From positions 45,913 to 109,912 of the forward strand of contig JANWUV010000014.1 in assembly GCA_025057975.1 (NCBI GenBank): a stretch of DNA of 64,000 bases. The letters are read 5' to 3'. This document shows positions 26,652 through 35,129 of this stretch, in pieces. The stretch comes from Chloracidobacterium sp. (GTDB taxonomy: Bacteria; Acidobacteriota; Blastocatellia; Chloracidobacteriales; Chloracidobacteriaceae). Numbering within the stretch: position 1 is the first letter of the stretch; each line of letters begins with the position of its first letter. The notes beneath the pieces are model-generated. The model saw only the letters and a list, made by a program, of their open reading frames with translations, did not search any database and had not been told where the DNA came from. Both the position numbers and the translations under genes were made by a program.

Positions 26652-27668
26652 CTACCTCGCAGCGCGGACAAGGGCTTCACGTCGCGCCAGCTCAAGGTCG
26701 TGGTCAACCATCCGCGCGACCAGTGCCGAAAACGAAACACGCGGCCGCCAGCCCAACCGCTCTCGCGCCTTGCTAGCGTCGCCTAGCAGATGATCAACCT
26801 CCGCCGGACGAAAGTAGCGCGGGTCTATTTCGACGTAATCCCGCCAGTCAAGCCCAACATAGGTAAACGCCGCTTCAAGAAACTCCCGTACGGAATGCGC
26901 TTCCCCTGTCGCAATCACATAGTCGTCCGGCGCGTCCTGCTGAAGCATCAGCCACATGGCCTCAACGTAGTCCCCAGCGAAGCCCCAGTCGCGCCGTGCG
27001 TCAAGATTACCCAAGTAAAGCTTGCTTTGAAGACCGTGTTTGATGCGCCCCACAGCGCGCGTAATCTTGCGCGTCACAAAGGTTTCGCCCCGCCGTTCGC
27101 TTTCGTGGTTGAACAAGATACCGTTGCAAGCAAACAGGCCGTAGGCCTCGCGGTAGTTGACCGTGTACCAGTGCGCCGCCACCTTTGCCACAGCATACGG
27201 ACTCCGCGGATGAAACGGCGTTGTTTCACATTGCGGCGGCGGCGACGCCCCAAACATTTCCGACGAACCGGCTTGATAGTAGCGGACCTGCTTGCCTGTC
27301 CGCGCCGTGTAGTCACGCAGCGACTCCAGCAGCCGGAGTGTCCCCGTCGCCACCACGTCGCCCGTGTACTCAGCTTGCTCAAACGAAACTTTGACGTGCG
27401 ACTGCGCCGCAAGGTTATAGACCTCATCCGGTTGGACAGCCTCCAAAATACGCCGCAGACTGGTGCTGTCGGCCAAATCGCCATAGTGCAGCGTCAGCTG
27501 GCGCTGCGGGTCGTGCGGGTCACGGTACAGATGGTCAATGCGTCCCGTGGAAAACGAACTACTGCGCCGGATGACACCATGCACGTTGTAGCCCTTAGCA
27601 ATGAGAAACTCCGTCAAATATGAGCCGTCCTGTCCAGTGATGCCAGTAATGAGCGCCGTTTTGGGCAT
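26652..27668 (-). CDS. gmd: GDP-mannose 4,6-dehydratase
   Basis: Converts GDP-D-mannose into GDP-4-keto-6-deoxy-D-mannose, the first step to GDP-L-fucose or rhamnose. 338 aa from the ATG at 27668 ([18 protein letters not shown]). The NADP motif is [10 protein letters not shown]; the active-site residues are in AGSSEMFG and [20 protein letters not shown], with [17 protein letters not shown] downstream. A 13-residue longer reading exists but the Met chosen abuts the nucleotide-binding strand as in relatives. It leads the gmd-fcl-rsmG-parAB run, transcribed away from the tRNA gene. Confidence 0.96.
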   Translation of the reverse strand: MPKTALITGITGQDGSYLTEFLIAKGYNVHGVIRRSSSFSTGRIDHLYRDPHDPQRQLTLHYGDLADSTSLRRILEAVQPDEVYNLAAQSHVKVSFEQAEYTGDVVATGTLRLLESLRDYTARTGKQVRYYQAGSSEMFGASPPPQCETTPFHPRSPYAVAKVAAHWYTVNYREAYGLFACNGILFNHESERRGETFVTRKITRAVGRIKHGLQSKLYLGNLDARRDWGFAGDYVEAMWLMLQQDAPDDYVIATGEAHSVREFLEAAFTYVGLDWRDYVEIDPRYFRPAEVDHLLGDASKARERLGWRPRVSFSALVARMVDHDLELARREALVRAAR

Positions 27669-27792
27669 GAGGGAGACCTGAAATCGCGCCGTTGCGTATT
27701 TCCGCAAAACCGTGGGAAGCGAGAGGCGGGATATGACGACATTCGACTATTTTGTCAAGACCACCCTTACTTTGAGGCTGAAACTTGGGGGG

Positions 27793-27822
27793 TTGACTTC
27801 GGAAGCCTGTTTCCGCTACATG
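27793..27822 (+). promoter_or_regulatory. Promoter of tRNA-Gln
   Basis: TTGACT (27793-27798), 18 bases, TACATG (27817-27822), 28 bases before the tRNA. Between it and the tRNA lies a short CTGAC/GTCAG hairpin. Confidence 0.5.
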
Positions 27823-27850
27823 ACCAGCGCTGACTGCGGTCAGTCCGTGG

Positions 27851-27924
27851 TGGGAGATCGTTCAATGGTAGGACATCTGGCTCTGGACCAGAGTATCGGG
27901 GTTCGAGTCCCTGTCTCCCAGCCA
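27851..27924 (+). tRNA. tRNA-Gln (anticodon CUG)
   Basis: A 74-base cloverleaf with encoded CCA. Acceptor TGGGAGA pairs with TCTCCCA (U1-A72 as is usual in glutamine tRNA), D-stem GTTC/GGAC, anticodon stem TCTGG/CCAGA with loop CTCTGGA (CTG at 27883-27885), T-arm CGGGG TTCGAGT CCCTG, and discriminator G. Reads CAG codons. It is a solitary tRNA between divergent transcripts. Confidence 0.97.
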
Positions 27925-27932
27925 ACTTCGCT

Positions 27933-27972
27933 AAAATGAAAACGGATGCCGATTGGCATCCGTTTTCATTTT
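27933..27972. terminator. Strong 18-bp terminator after tRNA-Gln
   Basis: AAAATGAAAACGGATGCC (27933-27950), loop GATT, GGCATCCGTTTTCATTTT (27955-27972). The pairing is perfect, ending in a T-rich arm; because the A and T arms are symmetrical it can stop transcription in both directions. Confidence 0.93.
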
Positions 27973-28023
27973 GCGTCATAAAGACGGCCTGCGCCGCCTA
28001 CCCCAGCGGGTGCGCGTCCACTT

Positions 28024-28071
28024 CAGGGACGGACGCCTTGGTGCAGCGGTCGCACCTGGCGTCCGTCCCTG
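28024..28071. repeat. Two-tier inverted repeat before lpdA
   Basis: CAGGGACGGACGCC (28024-28037) pairs perfectly with GGCGTCCGTCCCTG (28058-28071); inside, GGTGC pairs with GCACC around a 7-base loop. It ends 7 bases before the GAGG ribosome site of lpdA. No T-tract follows, so it is more likely an RNA or DNA regulatory element than a terminator. Confidence 0.75.
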
Positions 28072-28089
28072 TCACACGAGGCGTTCATT

Positions 28090-29499
28090 GTGACTTCTCC
28101 CAACCATGCATTTGATGTCGTGATTATCGGAGCCGGCCCCGGCGGGTATGTCGCTGCTATTCGCGCCGCCCAGCTTGGACTCAAGACGGCCATTGTAGAA
28201 AAAGATAAGTATCTGGGCGGTACGTGCCTACTGCGCGGCTGCATCCCAACCAAGGCCCTGCTTGAAAGCGCCGCCGTCTATGAACAAGCTAAGCACGCCG
28301 CCGAGTATGGCGTAGTGGTCTCCGACGTAAAGCTCGATTACGAAGGTGTAAGGAAATACAAGCAAAGGATCGTCCTCAAATCGGCCAAGGGCGTCGAATA
28401 CCTGATGAACAAAAACAAAGTCAAAGTGTTCAAAGGCTTTGGCTTTATCGAAAATCCCCACACGGTCAGCGTCACGAACGGCGACGTGAAGGAGTTTCTC
28501 CAAACCAAGTTCATTGTCGTGGCGACAGGTTCCGTTCCGCGCGACATTCCACTGTTTCCAACCGACGGCGTACGCATCATCAACAGCGACCATGCGCTAG
28601 AACTGACCGAACTGCCGGCGTCAATCGTCATCCTCGGCGCAGGCGCCGTCGGCGTTGAGTTCGCCTCCGTCATGGCGCGGTTCGGCGTGGAAACCACGCT
28701 GGTCGAAATGCTACCGCACGTGCTCCCAATGGAAGACGCCGCCATCAGCGCCGAACTGGAACGGGCGCTGCGGGCACAAAAAATCACCGTCAAAACCAAC
28801 ACGAAATGTGAAAGCGCGACCGTGAACGACCACGGTGTGGAAGTGACCCTCGTGGACGGCAACGGCGACCGCTCAACGCTTCAGACTGAGAAGCTACTGG
28901 TCGCCGTCGGTCGCCGTCCCATCAGCGCTGGCATCGGCCTTGAAAACACACGGGCGGTGACGGACAAAGGCGGCTACATTGAAGTGAACGGTTTTCTTCA
29001 GACAGCGGAGCCAAACATTTACGCCATTGGCGATGTCATCAACACGCCGTGGTTGGCGCACGTCGCCTCGGCGGAAGGCATTGTCGCCGTTGAGCACATG
29101 GCAGGCCATACCACTGAACCCATCAACTACGACCACGTTCCGAGCTGCACCTACTGCGAACCGGAAGTCGCCAGCGTAGGCCTCACCGAAGCCAAAGCGC
29201 GCGAGCGCGGTTATGAAGTCAAAGTCGGGTCGTTCCCCTTCGCCGCAAGCGGCAAGGCGCGCATTCTCGGTCAAACGGAAGGTATGGTGAAGATCGTCAG
29301 CGACGCCAAATACGACGAACTGCTTGGCGTGCACATCATCGGGCCGCGTGCAACGGAGCTCATCGCCGAAGCCTGCGTGGCGCTGCGCGGCGAGCTAACG
29401 ACTGAGGAACTCGTCCGGACGATTCACGCTCACCCAACGCTTTCCGAGTCCGTCATGGAAGCCGCCCACGGCGTTTTCGGCAGTCCTATTCACATTTGA
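28090..29499 (+). CDS. lpdA: Dihydrolipoyl dehydrogenase (E3)
   Basis: FAD-disulfide oxidoreductase that reoxidises lipoyl groups in 2-oxoacid dehydrogenases and glycine cleavage. 469 aa from a GTG at 28090 with GAGG 8 bases upstream. FAD motif VVIIGAGPGGYVAAIRAAQ; redox disulfide GGTCLLRGCIPTKALL; NAD motif IVILGAGAVGVEFASVMARFG; FAD-binding NIYAIGDVINTPWLAHVAS; and the C-terminal His-Glu pair in IHAHPTLSESVMEA. None of the E1/E2 genes are nearby, so it is probably the stand-alone, shared E3. The strong inverted repeat directly in front of its ribosome site may control translation. Confidence 0.97.
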   Translation: MTSPNHAFDVVIIGAGPGGYVAAIRAAQLGLKTAIVEKDKYLGGTCLLRGCIPTKALLESAAVYEQAKHAAEYGVVVSDVKLDYEGVRKYKQRIVLKSAKGVEYLMNKNKVKVFKGFGFIENPHTVSVTNGDVKEFLQTKFIVVATGSVPRDIPLFPTDGVRIINSDHALELTELPASIVILGAGAVGVEFASVMARFGVETTLVEMLPHVLPMEDAAISAELERALRAQKITVKTNTKCESATVNDHGVEVTLVDGNGDRSTLQTEKLLVAVGRRPISAGIGLENTRAVTDKGGYIEVNGFLQTAEPNIYAIGDVINTPWLAHVASAEGIVAVEHMAGHTTEPINYDHVPSCTYCEPEVASVGLTEAKARERGYEVKVGSFPFAASGKARILGQTEGMVKIVSDAKYDELLGVHIIGPRATELIAEACVALRGELTTEELVRTIHAHPTLSESVMEAAHGVFGSPIHI

Positions 29500-29576
29500 G
29501 CTACCTACACGACTGGCTTCCCAGCGACCGCCGGCCCCGGCGCAGTTCCGCCAAAGCCGCCTCTGCACGACTGCCC

Positions 29577-31163
29577 ATGACCACCGGATTCCTCTCCCTG
29601 ATCCTCCATGCGCACTTGCCTTTCGTGCGCCATCCGGAACACCCGGAATTTCTCGAAGAAGACTGGCTCTATGAAGCCATCAGCGAGACGTACGTTCCGC
29701 TGTTGTTCGTCTTTGAAAACCTGCACCGAGCTGGAGTTCGCGTCCGATTGACTATGACGCTGACGCCGCCGCTGTGTGAAATGCTCACCGATGACCTGCT
29801 GCGTGCGCGGTATGTGCGTCATGTCGAGAAGCTAGTCGAACTGACGGAAAAGGAGATTGTCCGCACAAAGGGCACGCCGTTCGCCCCAGCCGCGCAGGCG
29901 CACTACGACCATTTCCACGCGGTGTACGACCTTTATGAAAACGTGTACCGCCGTGATTTGGTAGGCGCGTTTCGACGTTTGCAAGAAGCGGGCGTTCTCG
30001 AAATCATCACCTGTTGCGCCACTCATGGCCTGCTACCGCTGATGCGGCATGAAGCCGCCCGGCGGGCGCAAATTCAGGTCGCCGTACGGAACTACGAAAA
30101 ACACTTCGGCCGGCGTCCGAAGGGCATCTGGCTGGCGGAGTGCGCTTATGAGCCGGGCGTTGACGCGCTGTTGGCCGAGGTCGGCCTGCGTTACTTCATC
30201 GTGGATTCGCATAGCATCATGTTCGGGTCGCCGCGCCCGGCGCACGGCATCTTTGCGCCAGTGGTGACGCCGTCGGGCGTAGCCGCCTTCGCGCGCGATG
30301 TCGAAACCAGTGAACAGGTCTGGAGCTCGGTGGTCGGCTATCCAGGCCATCCCAACTACCGTGAGTTTTACAAGGATTTAGGCTACGAAGCCGACTACGA
30401 GTACATCAAGCCCTATCTGCATGCGGACGGCGTACGGCGTAACATCGGCGTCAAGTATTTTCGCGTGACGGGCAAGGTAGCCCTACACCACAAGCAGCCA
30501 TACATCCCGGCGTGGGCGACTGAAACCGCCGCCGAACACGCCGGGCACTTTCTGGCGTCACGGCAGGCGCAGATGCGTCATCTGAGGACCGTGATCGGAC
30601 GCGCGCCGCTGGTCGTCTCGCCCTATGACGCGGAGCTTTATGGCCACTGGTGGTACGAGGGACCGCAGTTCCTGGACTTTCTCATCCGCAAGATTCACTT
30701 CGATCAAGATGAGGTTGTTTTGGCGACGCCAAGCGACTACCTGATGATGTTTCCGCACAACCAGCCACAAATCCCGTCCGCCTCATCGTGGGGTGCGGAA
30801 GGGTACAACCGCGTCTGGCTCAACCGCGACACGCAGTGGATGTATCGTCACCAGCATCAGGCTGAATGTCGGATGGTGGAGCTGGCGCAGCGGTTTCCCG
30901 CAGCCGACGGTCTGCTGCGGCGCGCGCTCAACCAGGCCGCCCGTGAACTCTTGCTGGCGCAATCCAGCGACTGGGCCTTTATCATCACAAACAAGACGAT
31001 GGTGCAGTACGCCGAAAAGCGCTTCCGCGATCACATTCACCGCTTTACACGACTCTACGAAATGGTGACAACGGGCAAGCTTGACGAGCCTTGGTTGGCG
31101 GAAGTGGAAAGCCGCGACACCATCTTCCCGGAGCTAGACTATCGGGTTTACAGCGCGTCATAA
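29577..31163 (+). CDS. 1,4-alpha-glucan branching enzyme, GH57 (DUF1957)
   Basis: Glycoside hydrolase family 57 enzyme that introduces alpha-1,6 branches in glycogen. 528 aa from the ATG at 29577; an in-frame extension from 29496 has no homology. Motif 1 is LILHAHLPFVRHPEH; the catalytic nucleophile is Glu188 in IWLAECAYEPGVD and the acid is Asp351 in VSPYDAELYGHWWYEGP, close to the positions of the pair in Thermus branching enzyme. The DUF1957 C-terminal helical domain follows (WMYRHQHQAECRMVELAQRF). It follows lpdA by 77 bases on the same strand but is functionally separate. Glycogen metabolism, cytoplasmic. Confidence 0.92.
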   Translation: MTTGFLSLILHAHLPFVRHPEHPEFLEEDWLYEAISETYVPLLFVFENLHRAGVRVRLTMTLTPPLCEMLTDDLLRARYVRHVEKLVELTEKEIVRTKGTPFAPAAQAHYDHFHAVYDLYENVYRRDLVGAFRRLQEAGVLEIITCCATHGLLPLMRHEAARRAQIQVAVRNYEKHFGRRPKGIWLAECAYEPGVDALLAEVGLRYFIVDSHSIMFGSPRPAHGIFAPVVTPSGVAAFARDVETSEQVWSSVVGYPGHPNYREFYKDLGYEADYEYIKPYLHADGVRRNIGVKYFRVTGKVALHHKQPYIPAWATETAAEHAGHFLASRQAQMRHLRTVIGRAPLVVSPYDAELYGHWWYEGPQFLDFLIRKIHFDQDEVVLATPSDYLMMFPHNQPQIPSASSWGAEGYNRVWLNRDTQWMYRHQHQAECRMVELAQRFPAADGLLRRALNQAARELLLAQSSDWAFIITNKTMVQYAEKRFRDHIHRFTRLYEMVTTGKLDEPWLAEVESRDTIFPELDYRVYSAS

Positions 31164-31236
31164 GCGCGTTATGAAGTCGCCTAGTGAGCGGCGCAACCGA
31201 GGCGGAGCACAGAGCGCGCCTTTTTCCGCGCCAAGG

Positions 31237-31656
31237 TTATGACGCTGACGCTTGTCGTTCGCCGCCAACACGCCGGCGAATGTAGTCAATGATTGAGTCC
31301 ATTGTCGCGCCGGGCGTGAAGATTTCGTCCACGCCAAGTTCTTTGAGCTTTGGAATGTCTTCGTCAGGGATGATACCGCCGCCGAAGAGTGGAACATCAT
31401 CAAGTCCTTGCTCGCGCATCAGCTCCAGAATACGCGGGAACAAGGTCATATGCGCACCGGAAAGAATGGAAACGCCAACGGCGTCCACGTCCTCTTGGAC
31501 GGCGGCGGCCACGATTTGCTCCGGCGTCTGACGCAGGCCGGTGTAAATCACTTCCATCCCGGCGTCCCGCAGCGCGCGCGCAATTACCTTGGCGCCGCGA
31601 TCGTGGCCGTCCAAACCGGGCTTAGCAATGAGAATGCGAAGGCGTCGTTCCGTCAT
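31237..31656 (-). CDS. Methylmalonyl-CoA mutase, cobalamin-binding subunit/domain
   Basis: 139 aa, just a B12-binding Rossmann domain: [22 protein letters not shown] holds the DxHxxG dimethylbenzimidazole-off cobalamin motif, followed by [30 protein letters not shown] and [12 protein letters not shown]. It corresponds to the C-terminal part of MutB/McmA and works as a separate small subunit with a catalytic subunit encoded elsewhere. Used in propionate or ethylmalonyl-type metabolism. It is convergent with the GH57 gene (73 bases). The last residues (GERQASAS) are a variable tail. Confidence 0.92.
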   Translation of the reverse strand: MTERRLRILIAKPGLDGHDRGAKVIARALRDAGMEVIYTGLRQTPEQIVAAAVQEDVDAVGVSILSGAHMTLFPRILELMREQGLDDVPLFGGGIIPDEDIPKLKELGVDEIFTPGATMDSIIDYIRRRVGGERQASAS

Positions 31657-31687
31657 AGTTGCGTTTTTGCGTTCATCCCGCTAGTCG

Positions 31688-32926
31688 TTACGGCAGCGTT
31701 GCGAGCAAAACCCGCCGGACGTTGCCGCCCATAATCAGGGCAATTTCATCTTCTGAAAACCCTTCATCAAGCAGAGCGTCGGTGATTTCTGCCAGATGCG
31801 CCGTGTCAAACGGCACGCTGACGGCGCCGTCATAATCCGAGCCAAGCGCGACGTGCGCCACGCCGGCGACATCGGCGGCGTAGCGGATGGCGCGCGCAAT
31901 TGAACGGGCGTCCTGACCGCAGACGGCGGCGAAGAAGTACCCAACGCCGACAACGCCGCCGGTACGCGCCACGCCGCGCAACTGATCGTCTGTAATGTTG
32001 CGCAGGCCGCCGCACGTCCCGCGTACGCCGGTGTGCGAAATGACAACCGGTCGCGTCGCCATCGCCAGTACGTCGTCAATCACTGCTGGCGACGCATGTG
32101 CCAAATCCACGAGCATGCCTTTTTGCTCCATGCGGCGGATGAGTTCGCGTCCCATAGCAGTAAGGCCGCCCTTGACCAGTCCGTGTGCAGAGCCGCCGAT
32201 CTCGTTGTCGAAAAAGTGCGTCGGGGCCATCATGCGGACGCCAGCTTCATATAGGCGGTCAAGGTTCGCCAAGTCGCCATCCAGCGCATGTGCGCCCTCC
32301 ACGCCGAGAAACGCGCCGACCAGTTTTGGGTCGGACGCGCGCCGCGCCAGAAACCGTTCAAGGTCAGTCCGGCTGCGAATGACTACCAGCCGACCGCCGG
32401 AGCGCGCAGCGGCTTCTTCAAGCCGCCGGCACTGGTAAAGCGCCCGTTCGGTGAGGCTGTACCACGTGCGCGGCGGCCACAACTGGAGGAAGCTCAGAGC
32501 AGCGACAAGGTTGAACCGGTTGCCGTCGGTGCGGTCATTGTTCATGCCGCGCGGCGCTTTGGTCACAATCGTAAACGCCTGAAGCGCGACATTGCCTTCC
32601 TGCAAGCGGGGGAGGTCAACGTGGCCGCGCGTTCCCCGCGCCAGCAGGTCGCGGTTCCAGAGCAGCGTATCGGCATGCAAATCAGCCACCAACAGCCGTT
32701 CGTGCAATGCTTTAGCGCGCGACGATGGCGGCTTGCGCGTCGTCGCCACGACGCCGTTCATTTCACGTTCAGCAATTTCAGGCAACCAGATAAACGCAGC
32801 CGCGACCAGTAGGAACAAGCCAGCAGCAACCACAACCAATCGGCGCCGCCACACACGACGCCGAGCAGGACGCATGAGAGGCTGAAGGGTCGCCACGGGG
32901 TCGGTACTTGTCGAAGCCAGGCTCAT
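31688..32926 (-). CDS. Membrane dipeptidase, M19 family
   Basis: Zinc dipeptidase of the renal-dipeptidase family. 412 aa with an N-terminal anchor (RRLVVVAAGLFLLVAAAFIWL). Motifs: VADLHADTLLW (HxD), GVEGAHALDGDLANLDRLY (Glu ligand), MAPTHFFDNEIGGSAHG, LVDLAHASPAVIDDVL, PVVISHTGVRG, and GSDYDGAV. It can act on L,D- or D-amino-acid dipeptides, which fits with the murein enzymes of the region. Its start codon overlaps the stop of yvcK (ATGA on the minus strand), so it is the downstream gene of a coupled pair. Confidence 0.92.
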   Translation of the reverse strand: MSLASTSTDPVATLQPLMRPARRRVWRRRLVVVAAGLFLLVAAAFIWLPEIAEREMNGVVATTRKPPSSRAKALHERLLVADLHADTLLWNRDLLARGTRGHVDLPRLQEGNVALQAFTIVTKAPRGMNNDRTDGNRFNLVAALSFLQLWPPRTWYSLTERALYQCRRLEEAAARSGGRLVVIRSRTDLERFLARRASDPKLVGAFLGVEGAHALDGDLANLDRLYEAGVRMMAPTHFFDNEIGGSAHGLVKGGLTAMGRELIRRMEQKGMLVDLAHASPAVIDDVLAMATRPVVISHTGVRGTCGGLRNITDDQLRGVARTGGVVGVGYFFAAVCGQDARSIARAIRYAADVAGVAHVALGSDYDGAVSVPFDTAHLAEITDALLDEGFSEDEIALIMGGNVRRVLLATLP

Positions 32927-34050
32927 CGCGCCACCAATCGCAAACCGGGCTTGCGCTGCGTCGCCGCTAGGCGGCGCGCGTACACATCCAACACCACGCG
33001 CGCCAATTTCTCCGGCGCGTGACGGACGACTTCCGTCTCTTCAACCAGATCGGCTGTAACGACCGGAATGCGATGGCGGTCGAAAACAAGAAACTTGTCC
33101 GTAGCAATCCGCGCCGTCGGCGGGGGAACGCGCAAGCGGCGAATAGCCGAGCGGCCTGTGAGTGGACGCGAACCTTCGAGCCGGTAACGCGCCCGGGCCG
33201 CCTTGGAAATCGCCCCGTGATTGATGATGACGGCGTCCAGCGTTGCAGGCGCAAGCGCGTCCAAGAGGGTGGCGACATGATCAGCGATTGAAAAGTCGGT
33301 TGTTTCACCGGGCTGCGTCATGAGATTGCACACATAGACCTTCAGCGCGTCCGAAGCGGCAATGGCGTCTGTCACACCATTGACGAGCAAGTTTGGAATG
33401 ACGCTCGTAAAGAGCGAGCCCGGTCCGAGTGTAATCAAGTTGGCTTCGGCAATTGCTGTCAGCGTTTCAGGAAGCGGTTTGCAGTCTGGTGGGTCAAGCG
33501 TCATGCTCTGGATGCGTCCACCGGCAGCGCTGATTTTAGATTCACCACGTACGATAAAGCCGTCATCAAGTTCAGCGACAAGGGTGACGTCGGCCGTCGT
33601 TGCAGGAAGGATTTTGCCTTTGATGGCAAGGACCTCGCTGCAAAGCCGGATAGCTTCGACAAAGTCGCCCGTAATCCCAGTCAACGCCGCCAAAAACAGA
33701 TTGCCGAAGCTGTGGCCGCGCACCCCGCCTTGCCCCGGAAAGCGGTACTGGAACAACCGCGCGAAGAGACGTTCGTCTTCCGAAAGCGCTACTAGACAGT
33801 TGCGAATATCGCCCGGCGGGAGCATCTGAAACTCCTCGCGGAGACGACCGGAACTACCACCATCGTCCGTCACCGTGACGACGGCAGTCAAACTCTCGAT
33901 ACACTGCCCCGGCGACCGTGGCCCATCGTCCACAACATGCCGCTTGAGGCCGCGCAAAAGGGTCGCTAAGCCGGTTCCGCCGCCAATCGCAACACACCTA
34001 ATTGGTGATGAAGTCGGACGTTGTACAGAAGAAGCCGAACTGGAAGCCAT
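32923..34050 (-). CDS. yvcK: Gluconeogenesis factor YvcK/CofD-like (UPF0052)
   Basis: 375 aa from the ATG at 34050. An in-frame TTG at 34086 falls in a strong hairpin and has only a poor ribosome site, so it is not preferred. Family marks: VAIGGGTGLATLLRGLK, VVTVTDDGGSSGRLREE, PPGDIRNCLVALS, GHSFGNLFLAALTGITGDF, ITLGPGSLFTSVIPNLLV, and NLMTQPGETTDF. YvcK binds nucleotide sugars (UDP-GlcNAc) and links carbon metabolism with cell-wall synthesis. It is coupled to the M19 dipeptidase, which acts on D-amino acid peptides. Function here is by homology. Confidence 0.92.
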   Translation of the reverse strand: MASSSASSVQRPTSSPIRCVAIGGGTGLATLLRGLKRHVVDDGPRSPGQCIESLTAVVTVTDDGGSSGRLREEFQMLPPGDIRNCLVALSEDERLFARLFQYRFPGQGGVRGHSFGNLFLAALTGITGDFVEAIRLCSEVLAIKGKILPATTADVTLVAELDDGFIVRGESKISAAGGRIQSMTLDPPDCKPLPETLTAIAEANLITLGPGSLFTSVIPNLLVNGVTDAIAASDALKVYVCNLMTQPGETTDFSIADHVATLLDALAPATLDAVIINHGAISKAARARYRLEGSRPLTGRSAIRRLRVPPPTARIATDKFLVFDRHRIPVVTADLVEETEVVRHAPEKLARVVLDVYARRLAATQRKPGLRLVAR

Positions 34051-34074
34051 ACGCGCCGTAAAGATTTTAGACAA

Positions 34075-34144
34075 GACGCCCGCCAAGTTCCCTATGGCGG
34101 AAACAAAGCCGCCTATCTACCTACGCAGGGGACTTGGCGGCGTC
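34075..34144 (-). terminator. Nested long hairpin between the Lys/Ala-rich gene and yvcK
   Basis: GACGCCCGCCAAGTTCCC (34075-34092) pairs with GGGGACTTGGCGGCGTC (34128-34144), one bulge and one G-T; an inner GGCGG/CCGCC stem sits in the loop. On the minus strand it follows the upstream gene by 4 bases and is trailed by TTGTCTAAAATCTTT, consistent with a terminator or attenuator before yvcK. Confidence 0.6.
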
Positions 34145-34148
34145 AGTT

Positions 34149-35003
34149 TTATAATGCAGGCGAATGAAGTTTTTGTTCGCAAATCTTTAGGAAGGTGCGA
34201 GCGCGAGCGGCGATCTCGCTTTCCAGTTCAAAATCGCTAAGCAAGAGCTGGAGGATGTCACGCGCCCGGTCATAATCAGTTTGCTTGAAGGATTCCATCG
34301 CCGTTGTGTAGAGGTTTAAAGCCTCCCGCTCCCGGTTGCGTCGTAGGGCAGGGGAAATGGTCGTGGCGGGCGCAGCAGGAGTCGCCGCTAGCTTGCTTTT
34401 GCTCTTCTTAGCTGCGCCGCGTGCTGCGTCCAGCGCTTCAGTTGAGGGCGCTTCAACTGCCCCTAGCTTGCTTGTCGCGTTTGAAGTCGCTGGTTTGGCG
34501 TCCTTCGTTTCCGTAGGGACGGCGCTCGAAGCGTCAGAAGCGCCGGTCTTGCACTTTTTGGTCGCATGCTTTTCATCAGTCGCCGCACGTACAGCCTTAC
34601 GGGCGGCTGTCGCCGGTTGACTACCCGCCAACGCCTTCAAAGCAACTTCTTGGTTGGCTTTGACCTCCGCCTCGACGGCTTTGCGCGCCGTCCGCTTGTT
34701 GGCAGTATTATCCGTCGGCGGCACCGAAGTTTGAGTGGAAGTGGCTTTCGAACGTGACCTTGAACGGCCGGTGGTTGTGGGTAGGTCGGCCGGGGCGGCC
34801 TCTCCAGCAAGCGCGGGGGGTGTCGGCGTAGACGGCTCAACAGCGGAAGTAGCAGACCGAGACGACGTGGAAGGGTGACCTTTGGCCCGCGCGCGCGCAA
34901 CCGGCGTTCGGGGGGAGGAAGTCGGCGATGGGCGCTGCGTCAAAGGCTGAGGGTCGGATGCGGGCTTGCGCGATGATTTAGAACCAGAGACGGACAAGGC
35001 CAT
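34149..35003 (-). CDS. Lys/Ala/Ser/Thr-rich protein with TPR-like C-terminus
   Basis: Not a known family. 284 aa from the ATG at 35003, which has GGAGG 8 bases upstream and a good promoter further up. Residues 1-210 are low-complexity, rich in Ala, Ser, Thr, Pro and Lys/Arg (NKRTARKAVEAEVKANQ, RGAAKKSKSKLAATPAAPA), reminiscent of histone-H1-like or anchor linkers. The last 70 residues are helical: NREREALNLYTTAMESFKQ, then YDRARDILQLLLSDFELE, resembling one or two TPR/Tol-Pal-type repeats. There is a single Cys-Lys spot in KKCKTG. It could be a nucleoid-binding or scaffold protein; no function is claimed. Confidence 0.6.
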   Translation of the reverse strand: MALSVSGSKSSRKPASDPQPLTQRPSPTSSPRTPVARARAKGHPSTSSRSATSAVEPSTPTPPALAGEAAPADLPTTTGRSRSRSKATSTQTSVPPTDNTANKRTARKAVEAEVKANQEVALKALAGSQPATAARKAVRAATDEKHATKKCKTGASDASSAVPTETKDAKPATSNATSKLGAVEAPSTEALDAARGAAKKSKSKLAATPAAPATTISPALRRNREREALNLYTTAMESFKQTDYDRARDILQLLLSDFELESEIAARARTFLKICEQKLHSPAL

Positions 35004-35076
35004 TCGCAAAACCTCCCACAGACGAACTTAAGATTGTCAAAAATAAAACTTTCGTATGCCAAATTTTTATCCGGCA

Positions 35077-35106
35077 ATTGTAGCTTGAGTAAAGATTTTT
35101 TGTCAA
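35077..35106 (-). promoter_or_regulatory. Strong sigma70 promoter for the Lys/Ala-rich gene
   Basis: Minus strand TTGACA (35101-35106), 18 bases, TACAAT (35077-35082), in an AT-rich island unusual for the window. It lies about 74 bases before the start codon and is the best-matching promoter in the whole window. Confidence 0.8.
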
Positions 35107-35129
35107 GAAACAACCTCTCAATAGAGGCG

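Noticed and set aside
28024..28071. Intrinsic terminator in front of lpdA
   Set aside because: No T-tract on the plus strand, and a true terminator (27933-27972) already lies upstream.
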